The notes under the pieces: model-generated
Database searches by the model: none
What the model saw: only the letters and a program-made list of their open reading frames with translations
What the model was told of the DNA's origin: nothing
In this document: positions 22,666-32,963 of the stretch, in pieces
Position numbering within the stretch: position 1 is the stretch's first letter
How the letters are laid out: every line of letters begins with the position of its first letter
Assembly: GCA_905221605.1 (NCBI GenBank)
Contig: CAJNDS010000783.1
Span: forward strand, 1 to 64,000
Origin: Symbiodinium natans
Taxonomy: Eukaryota > Sar > Dinophyceae > Suessiales > Symbiodiniaceae
Direction: 5' to 3'
DNA: 64,000 bases
Position numbers and translations under genes: made by a program

Positions 22666-22983
22666 TCATCCCTTCTTCTTCTTCCGATGGGCATCGATGC
22701 TTAGGTGAAGTCGCAGCAAAACGTATTCCAGGTCCGACACTGTAAGAACAGGATCTTGCACACACCTTTGAATTGAGGATACCAACCCCTCTCTCTTCGC
22801 GTCCTCAATTGCTTGGCAGGATTGTCCCAGTTCTGCATTAACAGTGGTAGATGACTGCGCATCCACTTCAGAAGGACGATCCTTCTCATCAGGACCTTCC
22901 ACCACTACCACCTCTTCCTTCTTGGGGCTTTGACTTTTCTCTTTCTTTTTCGTCTTTCCCGAGACGCTTGCCTTAGTGCGCAT
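22666..22983 (-). pseudogene. CCCH gene A, C-terminal fragment (shifted frame)
   Basis: This frame (MRTKASVSGKTKKKEKSQSP, then VSDLEYVLLRLHLSIDAHRKKKKG and stop) overlaps the end of the previous fragment by a one-base frame change near 22985. Its Lys-rich linker followed by a helical end looks more protein-like than the Arg/Lys-only tail of the overlapping frame. It is therefore probably the real C-terminus of gene A. Confidence 0.45.
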
Positions 22984-24738
22984 TCTCGAAGAGGCCTTTT
23001 CCCTCCAGATACCACCGCATTGGATGATGATCCACCCTTCTCAATGTTAACCGGCATCTTCTTCGGCTTTGGAACCAGAAGAGTGTATGGATCCTCACTT
23101 GCAGCAGTTTTCCTCTTCTTTTTGGCCATTTTCACCTCTTCCTCAACGGCAACATCCGTCTCCGAAGTTCCAACCACCTCCTTTTTGGCAGGATTATCCT
23201 TACTGGACTCCCTTTCTAGGGACCTCTTTTTGTCCCTTTTTGGATCTCTCTCTTCTTTCATATTGGCTCGCTGGAACCATATCCTCAACTCATCGATCCA
23301 CTCTTCAACCTCCACCAGTGGAATCTCATATGACTTCACTATCTCGTGAAGTTCCAATGAAGACAGCATGCCAGTAGTCCATGTACACCATTCTGCGTCC
23401 CTTTGGTCAGCATCTCCATTGAACTTTAACAGTTTAAACACCGGATCCGCTTCCGCGCGGGCCAAATCTGACTTGCCATCAGACATGTAAGAAATTGCCT
23501 CCATCAGCAATTCTATCATCCGGGTGTCGTCGTCGTACCCCATCAAATCCTCATCATCTTCATCATACCGTTCAGGAGAAATTTCCTTTCCTCCACTTCT
23601 TGTACCAGTACTCCTCCGCGGACCATCCCTTGGGGGCGTCCTTGGAGACCTTGGCCTCTGTTCATCCAGCGGATCACCATGCTCAAAGACACACCCGTCC
23701 CCATGACGGCACTTCCCAGACCGAGCAAACTGGATACACCTTACACCAGTTGCGTCGTGAGAGAACTTACAGTCCTCTCCAGCGTAGCAGTGTCTTCCAG
23801 CCACATAGTATTTGCACCAATACGATTGCAGCACCACATCATCATTGGAATGAATAAACTTGCAGTTCTCACCAAACTTGCAGCGATTGTTCCCTTTTGC
23901 AAACCAATAGCAGATACCTTGTCTCCTTTTTGACAAACGTTCTGCTTCAAGACGATCCATCGAACAATCCCGCACGACATGGACATTGCCATGATCTGGA
24001 GAACTACCTTTTTCACCCAAGGTGCTATCAATGTTTGATGCATCAAGAACAGCTGGAAAACCTGGTCTTGGTCCTATCATTGGTTTCCCACCAGCTCCTG
24101 AGCCATTCTGAGACGATCCAAAAACATTGAACGCTTTCAAGAAGGCCTTTCTAGTGCCGATCTTCCGCACCTTTTTGATTGGATGATTCATTGCTCCAAC
24201 CTTGGATCCAGATACATTTGAACGACACAACCTCCTATACCCAGCTCTATATCCCTTTTTCCAAAGAGCCATAAGAATTCTAGAGGCAGTAACATTCTCC
24301 ACCTCTACCCTTTCGGACTGTCCCTCACTTTCCGGAACAAACCCATTCAACCCATCCATATCTGAAGACCTTTCCATCTTTTTTGACATCACTTCGTCGA
24401 GATAATCTTCAGAGATCCAGGGTAAATTCCTCTTAGAGGAAAAATGGTCACCATTGTTCGGTCCTTCACCAGGATACCCCTTCGTGCTGTCAAAGATCCT
24501 ACCCGTAGCGCGGTCCTGCATAGAGAAATCCCAGTTGGAAGCGACACGAGAATACACCGACCACAAGAACATTCTGGTGCCAGCCAATCTTGATGAACCA
24601 CTGGATGTCTCCTCTTCTGGAGAAACTTCTGGCGCTTTGCCATCACTTCCAGTGTCACCAATTGTCTCACTTCCAGCATCTTCGATGGGAATAGGGGATT
24701 CATTGATCCCTTGCTCAAATACCGCATCTTGCTGTTCG
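22905..24738 (-). pseudogene. CCCH gene A, central fragment with three CCCH zinc fingers
   Basis: Three CCCH fingers in a row lie at about 23690-23945: CYWFAKGNNRCKFGENCKFIH, then CKYYVAGRHCYAGEDCKFSH, then CIQFARSGKCRHGDGCVFEH. Such fingers usually bind single-stranded RNA. An acidic stretch (ERYDEDDEDLMGYDDD), a helical segment (VEEWIDELRIWFQRANM) and a Lys-rich tail follow. The ATG nearest the open part is at 24587, but the frame is open and protein-like back to about 24738 (VFEQGINESPIPIEDAGSE). That is directly after the first fragment in a different frame, so one gene has been split by frame changes or by unseen introns. Confidence 0.6.
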
Positions 24739-25785
24739 GGGATCCCAGCACCATCCCTGAAGGATCCACTTCCTCACAGCATCGTCGTCCATCCTCTTCC
24801 AGAGAACCTCCAATTGATCAGCACAAGTCGCCGCCTGAAGGAACTCCATCATTTGGTCCCTCCCGCGCTGCCAGAGAAATTCTGAATTCACCACCAACCC
24901 TTGGCCTCCTAGGGTAAGGAACGGAGCAACCAGGTTGGCTACCCTTGCCATAAGTTCCACATGAACTTCCATGCCTGGACTGCGACTCCAATCGTAGGCT
25001 ATTGCCTCCATAGCAGTTCCAAACTTTTCAGTATTTCTGAATTCCCTTTCCAGGCCAGGAGATAGCAATGCACCCATCACCGAAAGAGGATAATTTCCCA
25101 CCACCGGCAAGCACGGATCTTCATGGAACGAATGATGCAAATCTCCGTAATGTCCTTGATCTCTCCTTTGAAAAAGGAGTCTCCCAGTGTTCAGCTGGGC
25201 ATTCAGTTCATCCACTTGAACCATTTCAGCACATATCCTCTGCGCTGCAGTCGCTATTGCCGGCCAGATGGCACGATCGGCCAAACCGCGACGCGTAACC
25301 CAATCAGTTGTTGGCGACTGAATCAGCGTTCGTGGGTCATACGCCATAACCACCAATGTACCATCATCCATTCTCTGATCAGCATCGTCTTCCAGTGCCA
25401 GGTTCAAATCCTGTTCGCTTGCACCTTCGGATGACATGCTAATAACCAAATTTCGATCCATTTTATTGGACCCCTTCTGATAGTCATTTTGCCCCACAGG
25501 CAACTTGCCGACAGCAACCTTCCAATAAATCCGATTCAGAAGGCCTTTGGTAAGCAATTGCTGATGGCCCTTCTTCACCGGAAGAACATCCAATATTTTC
25601 GTACCATCACCACGGAGTTCATTGCTCCCACCTTCTCCTTCTTTTTGGTCAGTCTCCTCGCCAGGAATTTGTACTGCTCCTTCCAGCGCCGTCTCCTGTC
25701 CAGCCACATCTTGCCCAGGTAGAACTTGAGCGCTTTCAGATACGTTCACCTGTCCAGCAACACCTTGCCCAGGTAAAAACCTCAT
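24715..25785 (-). pseudogene. CCCH gene A, N-terminal fragment
   Basis: The first ATG in frame is at 25785 (MRFLPGQGVAGQ). The first ~60 residues contain repeated LPGQ-VAGQ phrases. The rest is globular and unrecognised (RAIWPAIATAAQRICAEMVQVDELN, LSPGLEREFRNTEKFGTAMEAIAYDW, VNSEFLWQRGRDQMMEFLQAA). It stops at 24715, while the +1 frame continues into the finger-bearing fragment, so 5' and 3' parts probably belong together. The product would be about 1050 residues, comparable in plan to protein B (43213-47736). Between 25786 and 26126 nothing was recognised. Confidence 0.45.
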
Positions 25786-26126
25786 CCGTGGAGCCCGCCG
25801 CCAGCGAACCAACTATAACTGAACTGAACAGCCTCCACAGCTCTCGTCTGTACCTCCCAGTCACTCTGCCCCTTCCCGAGACAGCTGACTCTGCCGTGGT
25901 CTCCAACCCCAGCAGCGGTTGCCAAAGAGCTCGAACAACTGGCCGCCTCTCCAGCAGCCCCAACCACTCTCCACGCGCAGCACAGTCGAGGAACTATGCC
26001 ACCAAAGGTGGAGAGGCCCGGCACACAGGGCTAGGCTGCTACCCTACAAGTGGCTAGGGTCCCGGCCACACAGCTAGAGCACTTTCGGTCTGACCAAGGC
26101 CGAGGACCGGTAGTGCTCCGCTACCA

Positions 26127-26227
26127 TGCGACTTTTCTCTAAACCAAAAGCCTTCGTCCGTAGCATGTTTCTCAACTATACAAAATGGTCAAAAGACTCT
26201 ATGCACATGGGAAATTTTGGGTTTATC
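26127..26227 (+). repeat. Inverted copy of the gene-B 3' end
   Basis: Reads forward like the minus-strand sequence 43228-43127: the last codons and 3' flank of protein B, GCGACTTTTCTCTAAACC to GGGTTTATC, with a one-base indel. It forms one arm of an inverted pair that encloses copia element 2 and its nested insertion. Confidence 0.9.
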
Positions 26228-26596
26228 AGATGGGCAGAAAAAATCGGTTCACCTTGGCGAAGAGCGCGACAAAGCGTCGCGGGGGGAGACCCGCCAAGAA
26301 GTGACTTCTCAAGTTTTTTCGCTACCACAACCTTCTCGTCCAACTGAGCAGAACCAAAGATCGATCAGCAGGCTTGGAGTGGTAGAGTACGAGAACATCA
26401 AGCGCTTGCTGCAGGTGAACGATCTGGTGAGCTGCCTTCTGGCAAGACAACCCGCTGAGAGCACAGTTCGTCGAGGGCCTTAAGCAGGTCCGAGACCCAG
26501 GCGACAGTGGGTCGGATCGGACCGGAGGAGGGTCAAGGAGCTCTTCAGCTTCTTCCTCGTCGTCTTCTTCGGCGGCTGGATCTTCGAGTAAGGCCT

Positions 26597-26830
26597 CGGC
26601 AAGATCGTCTGGTGTGAAGAGACCTACGACACGATCAGAGAGCAGAACTTCGGCGCGATCGTCTGGTGTGAAGAGACCTACGACACGATCAGCGAGCAGA
26701 ACTTCGGCAAGATCGTCTGGTGTGAAGAGACCTACTACACGATCAGAGAGCAGAACTTCGGCAAGATCGTCTGGAGTGAAGAGAACACCTACGCGATCAA
26801 GGAGCAGATCTTTGGCAAGGTCGGCTGGCC
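26597..26830 (+). repeat. 54-bp tandem repeat, about four copies
   Basis: GATCGTCTGG recurs at 26603, 26657, 26711 and 26765. It lies just before the gag ORF of copia element 2. Both strands are open through it, so it could be leader sequence; coding is not claimed. Confidence 0.9.
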
Positions 26831-26901
26831 CGAGGTGATCGCTGAGGGTGAGTGTCATTTTTGAAGTTCACGGCTAGGTCCTTGCAAAGCGTTTGTTTGC
26901 G

Positions 26902-29900
26902 ATGTCCCAGGCTGCAGAAAGTTCACAATTACCTCAAGCCCCAAACCCGTTCAGCCCAGCACATGGAGCCCAATCTCCCGGATCTCCTTCCAATGTGCAG
27001 TATGAAGCAGTGATGGACATGCTTGCTCGTGTTGTGACACAGAGTGCTGAGCAGACCCGCCAGATGCATGAGACGCTGGACCTGCTTGCGCGGCGAAATG
27101 TGAATGAGAATGGGATGTGGGCTAAGCTGATAAGCAAACCCGAGCAGTTCAAACCAAAGAATAGGGAGGAGGAATTGGTGCAGTTTCCGGATTGGGCATG
27201 GAGCTTTAAACAATATCTTCGGGTGGTGAGTCCTTCCGCATGCACCTTGCTAGATGAGATTGAAGCGAATCCGAATGACATTTGCGACCATGACACAATG
27301 ATGGATGAGGCTGTCGAGCATTCTCGACAGATGTACTCCCTACTTGCTTCCCTTCTCCGCGAGAGGCCACAACAACTGCTTCGATCTGTTCCTGAAGGGA
27401 ATGGATGTGAGACTTGGCGCCTCTTGGTCTCAACCCTTGCACCCTCTTCGAAATCCCGTTCGCTTGCATTGTTAGGGGCAATTTCACAGTTTCCGTCTAT
27501 GTCGGTGCAGAACGTGCATGAGCAAATCCTCAAACTTGAAGAGCTTTGCCGGAAGTACGAGCAGTCCTCCCACAAAGAAGTTGATCCAGAACTCAAGGCA
27601 GCAATCTTGGTGCGAGCTCTTCCGGCTAGCATCAAAACCCACGTGTCGCTGCAGTGCAAGGAGGATGCTACGTATGAGACAATTCGAGAGACAGTCCTTC
27701 GGTATGAGAGAACAACACAGAAATGGACGAGCCAGATTGTGTCGGGCGAAGATAGTTCAGCTCCTATGGAAGTGGATCGGGTGAAAGGTGATCCTTGGAG
27801 GAAAGGAGACAAGGGCAAAGGCAAGGGAGGAAAGGACAAAGGAAAAGGAAAAGGATATGGAGCATGGACTTCAGGAAAAGGTCATGGGTTCCACAAAGGA
27901 CAAAGGAAAGGAGGAGGAGAGAAAGGAGATAAAGGAAAAGGGAAGAAAGGAGGAAAGGACAAAGGAAAAGGAAAAGGAACGGTGCCAGATGACACATGCA
28001 AGATTTGTGGGCGCAGAGGCCATTGGTCTCGAGAATGCTGGCAAAATCCCGCGAACAAGAGAAAGGTGAACCAGGTCAACAATGAGTCCTCAAACCTTGG
28101 GCCCCAGACTACCTCCTCAAGTGCAACCGCTACGGGGTCGGCAACCACCACGGGTTCGACAAAACCATCAAGCAGCAGTGCAAGCATCAAGCGAGTGTTC
28201 AACCTTGCAGATGATGAGAGTGTTCCGTTGTGCACTGTGTACCAGCTTCATGACGATGGCGAAGAAGAGAGAGAAGAAGAGAGCGAGTGGTGGTGTCGGT
28301 GTGTCACGGAGTACTTCGACATTTCAGATTCCGAAGATGAAATCCAGGAAACCACGGATGATGTGTGGGAAAGCTTTGACATGACAGTCGATGGTGCCCT
28401 TGAAGGTGATGAGGTGTGGATCAAGAACTTCGTTCGCATGGTTGATGATAATGAAGAGAGCCAAAGCAAAGAGCTAGGAGGCCAGTGTTGGGAGATTGTC
28501 TTGGATTCGGGCGCGGATGTCTCGGTGATGCCTGAGGCATGGCTGTCGAAGGGTAGTGAACCAGAAGCTTCCCAAAGAAATGTTCGCATGTGTGATGCTC
28601 AGGGAAGATCAATGCCCAATTTGGGAAGCCGGTTGGTGACATTAGACCTTGGCCCCGCGTGCATCCAGGAGCAGTTCCATGCATCTTCGGTAGGTTCCCC
28701 ACTTCTGAGCCTTGGGCGTCTGTTGAAGAAGGGTTGGTCCTTGGAAAGGAAGAACAATGTCCTGTGCTTGTGTTGTGAAGATGTGAGTGTGCCCGTGTCC
28801 TTCAAGAGAAATTCCCTCGTGGTGGAAGCATCGGTGTTCGCAGTCCGGGAGGCTTCCGATGGGAGTCCCAGGAACCCAGCCGAAAGAATCCAACCGCTAC
28901 CAGAAGGTCGTCGAACTTTCGCCAAGTTGAACTTCGATCCCGAAGAGTTAGCTGCTTCAGGAGAAGGGCAGGAGGATGCTGAGGGGCGAAAGTGGACCTT
29001 TGTTGCAGGAGGGGATCCAGTATGCATCTCGGTTGGCCTCAAGTTTGTGAATCCATCTCCTCCCCTTAACTTGGGTGTTTGGAAATATCGAACGACTTTG
29101 GTGAAAGTGGCTGGTCGGTGGGAACTCTTAGAGCTACAACAGAATGTGAACAACTTGTCAAGTTGCGATGAGTACCTTCCTGGCATTCTGTATGAATCGA
29201 TGACGGTGACAGTGATGCAAAGGACCTTGCGATCGTTGGAAGCCACCGGGATAATCTTAGAAGAGACCTTGTCCCCAGCAAATGCCGAAGCGCCCCAGCC
29301 TGATGAAGGTGAAAAGACCATCGAGACCTTGGGGGCCGAGATCGGAATGCCTGATGATGCCAATCTGTCGGATCCCGAGCCGATGCCGGAGGTTGCGACC
29401 CCTGGTATTCAGTTGGAGAGACCGATTCCGGACAGCATTGAGATAGAGGGTTTGAACTATGATGCCAACTCGTCGGCGGCTGACTTGAAGAAAGCGTGTA
29501 AGCATTTGGGTATTGGAGCGAGTGGGTCAAAGACCGTGCTCTACAAGAGATTGGTAAGGCATTTGCATCGTAGACAAGCTGAAGATGACCTGAGTCTTCA
29601 AGAGGCAGCTCGGTTTCCTACCCGAGATCCAAGGCCTGAACCTTCAGCACCAGAGACCCCAGATGAGGCCACTGTGGCCCAACACAACCTGACTCACATC
29701 CCCTTCCAGAAGTGGTGCCCGCTGTGCGTTGCAACAAGGTCCCGAAGAGATAAACACAGTCCGCATAGTGAAGCTCATCGGTCTGAAGGTGGATGGCCCT
29801 TGCTGTGCTTGGACTTCTTCTACTCCTCAGTGGAAGAAGAAACTTTGGAGTTCATGAAAGCAAGCCCGGAAGAAGAGCCCCCGAACAAGCGCCTGGTGTT

Positions 29901-30924
29901 GACATGTGTAGATCGTGAGACAGGCATGATTCGAGCAATCCCTTTACCTTCGAAGCAGACAAGCTCACTGCTGTATGCAGCCCGGGAAGTGCTCTCTTTC
30001 TTGGCGTACTTGGGAAGATCTGAGGCTGAAATTCGAGCCGACAACGAGCCTTCGATGCTGCACTTAGTTTCGCGCATTGTGAATGCCCGAACAAAGGTTG
30101 GCCTAGCTACTCGCCCCAGCCCTTCACAACCTTATGAGCATCCCACAAATGGACCTGCAGAACAATCAATTCAATCAGTGCGAGATATCGGGACTACTCT
30201 TCTTGAACAGGTTCGGAAATGTGGGTTCAGAGTGACCGCTGAGAGCGACTTGGTGGGTTGGGCTTATGTGCATGCGTCGATGCTCCACAACATGTACGCA
30301 GTACAAGGAGGAATGACGGCTTATGAGCGAGCTTTCCATGTGAAGTACACTGGGAAACTGGCGTGCTTTGGAGAAGCCGTATACTTCGCACTGGCGAGTC
30401 CTCACGTCAAGAAGGGAAAGCCAAAATTCGTCAAAGGGTTGTTCTTGGGCAAGACTCTCCAGAACGATATGTACATATGCGGGACGGCGTTGGGGGTCTA
30501 TGTGGCTTCGACAATCCGACGGTTGCCGCAAGATCAGGCATGGGACAAAGTAGTCCTCAAGGAATTCCAAGGGAAGCCATGGAAGTATGGGTTGGTATCT
30601 GCAGGAACGAAGCTTGTCCCTGGTTTGAAAGATCGTCTTCCACAAAGTGTGGAGTCTTTGCCTCTACCTCTTCCCACTCCCGTTCCACTACCACAAGAAA
30701 GCCCTGGGGATGAGGCTGCCTCCGATCCCTCCGAGAGTTCTTCCGAGAGTTCGACAACAAAGATGAGCAGTTCAGGAGGGGATGGGGTGTCGAAGGCAGG
30801 AGGGGATGAGCCAAGAGAAGAAGAAGAAGAAGAAGAAAGAAGAAGAGGAAGGAAGAGAACCGCAGATGTTCCTGTAGAAGATGTAGATCCAGCTCGACCT
30901 GAAGCACCTCGAGAAGAAGCGTGA
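26902..30924 (+). CDS. Copia element 2 gag-protease-SAP-integrase
   Basis: ATG at 26902 (MSQAAESSQLPQ). A capsid-like region with a helical core precedes a basic G-K-rich linker and a CCHC knuckle (CKICGRRGHWSRECW, about 27998-28042). The protease motif is VLDSGADVSVMP (about 28500). A SAP-like helix-turn-helix (SSAADLKKACKHLGIGASGS, KTVLYKRLVRHLHRR) lies at about 29470-29575. The integrase zinc site HNLTHIPFQKWCPLC is at about 29680-29725. Its catalytic triad is likely LCLDFFY (about 29805), IRADNEPSM (about 30035) and NGPAEQSIQ (about 30150). SAP domains bind AT-rich DNA, so it may guide integration. The end is acidic. Confidence 0.88.
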   Translation: MSQAAESSQLPQAPNPFSPAHGAQSPGSPSNVQYEAVMDMLARVVTQSAEQTRQMHETLDLLARRNVNENGMWAKLISKPEQFKPKNREEELVQFPDWAWSFKQYLRVVSPSACTLLDEIEANPNDICDHDTMMDEAVEHSRQMYSLLASLLRERPQQLLRSVPEGNGCETWRLLVSTLAPSSKSRSLALLGAISQFPSMSVQNVHEQILKLEELCRKYEQSSHKEVDPELKAAILVRALPASIKTHVSLQCKEDATYETIRETVLRYERTTQKWTSQIVSGEDSSAPMEVDRVKGDPWRKGDKGKGKGGKDKGKGKGYGAWTSGKGHGFHKGQRKGGGEKGDKGKGKKGGKDKGKGKGTVPDDTCKICGRRGHWSRECWQNPANKRKVNQVNNESSNLGPQTTSSSATATGSATTTGSTKPSSSSASIKRVFNLADDESVPLCTVYQLHDDGEEEREEESEWWCRCVTEYFDISDSEDEIQETTDDVWESFDMTVDGALEGDEVWIKNFVRMVDDNEESQSKELGGQCWEIVLDSGADVSVMPEAWLSKGSEPEASQRNVRMCDAQGRSMPNLGSRLVTLDLGPACIQEQFHASSVGSPLLSLGRLLKKGWSLERKNNVLCLCCEDVSVPVSFKRNSLVVEASVFAVREASDGSPRNPAERIQPLPEGRRTFAKLNFDPEELAASGEGQEDAEGRKWTFVAGGDPVCISVGLKFVNPSPPLNLGVWKYRTTLVKVAGRWELLELQQNVNNLSSCDEYLPGILYESMTVTVMQRTLRSLEATGIILEETLSPANAEAPQPDEGEKTIETLGAEIGMPDDANLSDPEPMPEVATPGIQLERPIPDSIEIEGLNYDANSSAADLKKACKHLGIGASGSKTVLYKRLVRHLHRRQAEDDLSLQEAARFPTRDPRPEPSAPETPDEATVAQHNLTHIPFQKWCPLCVATRSRRDKHSPHSEAHRSEGGWPLLCLDFFYSSVEEETLEFMKASPEEEPPNKRLVLTCVDRETGMIRAIPLPSKQTSSLLYAAREVLSFLAYLGRSEAEIRADNEPSMLHLVSRIVNARTKVGLATRPSPSQPYEHPTNGPAEQSIQSVRDIGTTLLEQVRKCGFRVTAESDLVGWAYVHASMLHNMYAVQGGMTAYERAFHVKYTGKLACFGEAVYFALASPHVKKGKPKFVKGLFLGKTLQNDMYICGTALGVYVASTIRRLPQDQAWDKVVLKEFQGKPWKYGLVSAGTKLVPGLKDRLPQSVESLPLPLPTPVPLPQESPGDEAASDPSESSSESSTTKMSSSGGDGVSKAGGDEPREEEEEEERRRGRKRTADVPVEDVDPARPEAPREEA

Positions 30925-31495
30925 GCATGGACAACTTCAAGCTCCCCCGCTGTATGCAGGAGAGGCTCCAGTGAAGAAGGTGCGAGCTGTCCGGGTAGGC
31001 GAAGAAGAGTATCATGTCGGGGATGAAGATCTTGATGATTGGTTTGAGGGACTTCAGTTTGATGCGAAATTCTTGGATGAAGATCTTCCAGATTTCAGTC
31101 CTGAAGAAGAAGGTCTTGAAAACTTACGATCAGAGAATTCCGAAGCTGAGGGGCCACCGATCCTCACCGAAGAGCAATTGGAGGTAGTGGAAGAGGAGTC
31201 AAAAGCCACAGAGCTGAATCGGTTGCTGAGCATGGGAGTCTTGGTGGAAGTCCAGTACGAGCCCCCGTACGAGAAAACCCTCAAAACCCGATATGTGATG
31301 GATTGGAGGTACAGAACCCACAAGTGGATCCGACGGGCTAGATTGGTCTGTAAGGAACTCAAAATTTGGAATCCATTCCGACAAGACACATATTCCCCAG
31401 CGACATCACCGTCGATGTTGAGATTGCTTCCTCACCTCTTTACGTCCACACCTGGCTGGGAACTTCGAGCCTTTGATGTTAAAGATGCCTTTTTT
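30915..31495 (+). CDS. Copia element 2 reverse transcriptase, N-terminal part
   Basis: An acidic region (DEDLDDWFEGLQFDAKFLDEDL) leads into RT: KTRYVMDWRYRTHKWIRRAR, LVCKELKIWNPFRQDTYSP, then GWELRAFDVKDAF with the first catalytic Asp. The frame continues the integrase ORF after a one-base shift at its stop. It fails at a run of six T (31490-31495); the following frame carries the rest of the motif. Confidence 0.75.
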
Positions 31496-32418
31496 GATGG
31501 TACCCCAGAGAGAGACTTTGTACATCAGATTGAACGAGAAGACGTACAAGGTTTTGAAGTGCCTCCCGGGGCAACAGATCGCGCCGGTGTACTGGCACGA
31601 GCAACTGAGTGGAGATCTTCGCGAAGCTGGGATGGAGAGTAACCTTGCTTGCCCGGTAGTCTTTGGGGGTCCACAGAAAGGAACAACGATTCATGTGGAT
31701 GATGGCTTGATGGGGGGAACCGCAAAGGCACTGGATGAGGTGACCAATGTCTTGAAATCCAAGTATAAGTTGGAAGTTTCGGACCCTTTGCGCCGCCCAG
31801 GTGATCGACTTCGGTTCCTGAAGAGAACGTTCGAGGTGGTGGAAGAAGGACTTCAAATCTCTGTGGATCCTAAGTATCTCGAGAAGGTCGTAGAGATCTT
31901 GGGGATCACTCACCCGAGAAGTCGAAAGGTCCCTTCGACTCAAGAGATCCGAGCCAGTGATGATTCCCCACCATTGTCCCCGGCATCCGCGGTTCAGTAC
32001 CGAGCAGCTTTAGGGTGTATCTTGTACATTGCCCCCGATCGACCTGATTGTCAGCACACAGTGAGCATGCTTGCAAGGGGAATGTCCAAACCCAGTGAAC
32101 ATCAAATGAAATGCCTGAAGTACTTGGCCGAATATTTGTACTCCACCCGGGATTATGCCCTCACCTTGAGATGGTCGTATCCAGGCCGAACCTTGCTTGA
32201 TGAATCCCCGCGTGAAAGACCTGATGAAGTGCCGGAGGAAAACCCTGAACCTCGAGTACGAATCCTGGAAGCCATCAGCGACTCAGACTGGGCAGGCAAC
32301 AAAGACCGGAAAAGCTTGAGTGCTGGAGCATTGTTTTTGGACGGGAACCTGATGTTTTCCTACGCCCGAAGACAAGCCTCGATAAGCCTATCTTCATGTG
32401 AAAGTGAGCTCGTAGCAT
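31496..32418 (+). CDS. Copia element 2 reverse transcriptase and start of RNase H
   Basis: VPQRETLYIRLNEKTYKVLK continues the RT. HVDDGLMGG (31692-31718) is the polymerase box in a variant form (His for Tyr). RYLEK-like and SAVQYRAALGCILYIAPDR connection motifs follow. RNase H starts at ISDSDWAGNKDRKSLSAGAL and runs to SSCESELVA. At 32418 the frame enters the nested element and stops at 32450. The remaining RNase H is found at 41608. Confidence 0.85.
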
Positions 32419-32510
32419 GTATCATGTACTTGTTCATGTATGTTTTATAAACTACGTTCGTGCGTCATTTTGGCTTTAGAGTGGTGCTTGCTAGCGAGAA
32501 AGTCAAGTTT
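32419..32510 (+). repeat. Terminal repeat A1 of the YR retroelement
   Basis: Identical over 92 bp to 40975-41066. It contains TTATAAACTA, the inverted form of TAGTTTATA at the end of repeat B, and a CATTTTGGCT motif resembling the spliced leader. Confidence 0.93.
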
Positions 32511-32646
32511 TTTGTCACATTCTTGCTTGCATGTGAGTCGCATTTGCTTTGGTCGTCATACATTATTTTGCGGTAGCTTTGCATTTTACACTACCAGTTT
32601 TGAACCGTTCTCCGGGGGTGAGCGGGAACACTCCACAAGTGAGTGC

Positions 32647-32952
32647 ATGGAAGAGTCGTGTGCCCGACTTGACAGTTCGCCGGCACAGCTGCAGTTGCAA
32701 ATCCACGAGTTGCACAGCCAGATTGAGCATCTTAGATCTTATACGGCTTTTTTGGAGCAGCGCTTGCATCGTATTGAGCAGGAAGATCAGAGGGTTCGCC
32801 GGGACCTGCGTGGCCAGAGAAGCACCTCTAGCATAGGCTGCCTTTCGGTTCGGCTCTTGCACCTTGAGAGTTGCTTCAGCTTTCTTGTGCGTTCAGTTCA
32901 GAACAGCTTCCCAAGGCCTCCAGGTTTTTGGCAAAGCTTGATTGAAGACTAG
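32647..32952 (+). CDS. Short coiled-coil protein at the start of the YR element
   Basis: ATG at 32647 gives about 101 residues (MEESCARLDSS). The middle (LQIHELHSQIEHLRSYTAFL, EQRLHRIEQEDQRVRRDL) has the heptad spacing of a coiled coil. It ends 11 bp before the recombinase ORF. It may be a separate small protein or a remnant of gag; the frame is open upstream into repeat A1. Not recognised as a family. Confidence 0.45.
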   Translation: MEESCARLDSSPAQLQLQIHELHSQIEHLRSYTAFLEQRLHRIEQEDQRVRRDLRGQRSTSSIGCLSVRLLHLESCFSFLVRSVQNSFPRPPGFWQSLIED

Positions 32953-32963
32953 AGGGTTGCAGG

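Noticed and set aside
26322-26858. Minus-strand 178-residue frame with LFTPDDLAEVLLSDRVV repeats
   Set aside because: Shadow of the 54-bp tandem repeat in front of gag; the opposite strand is equally open.
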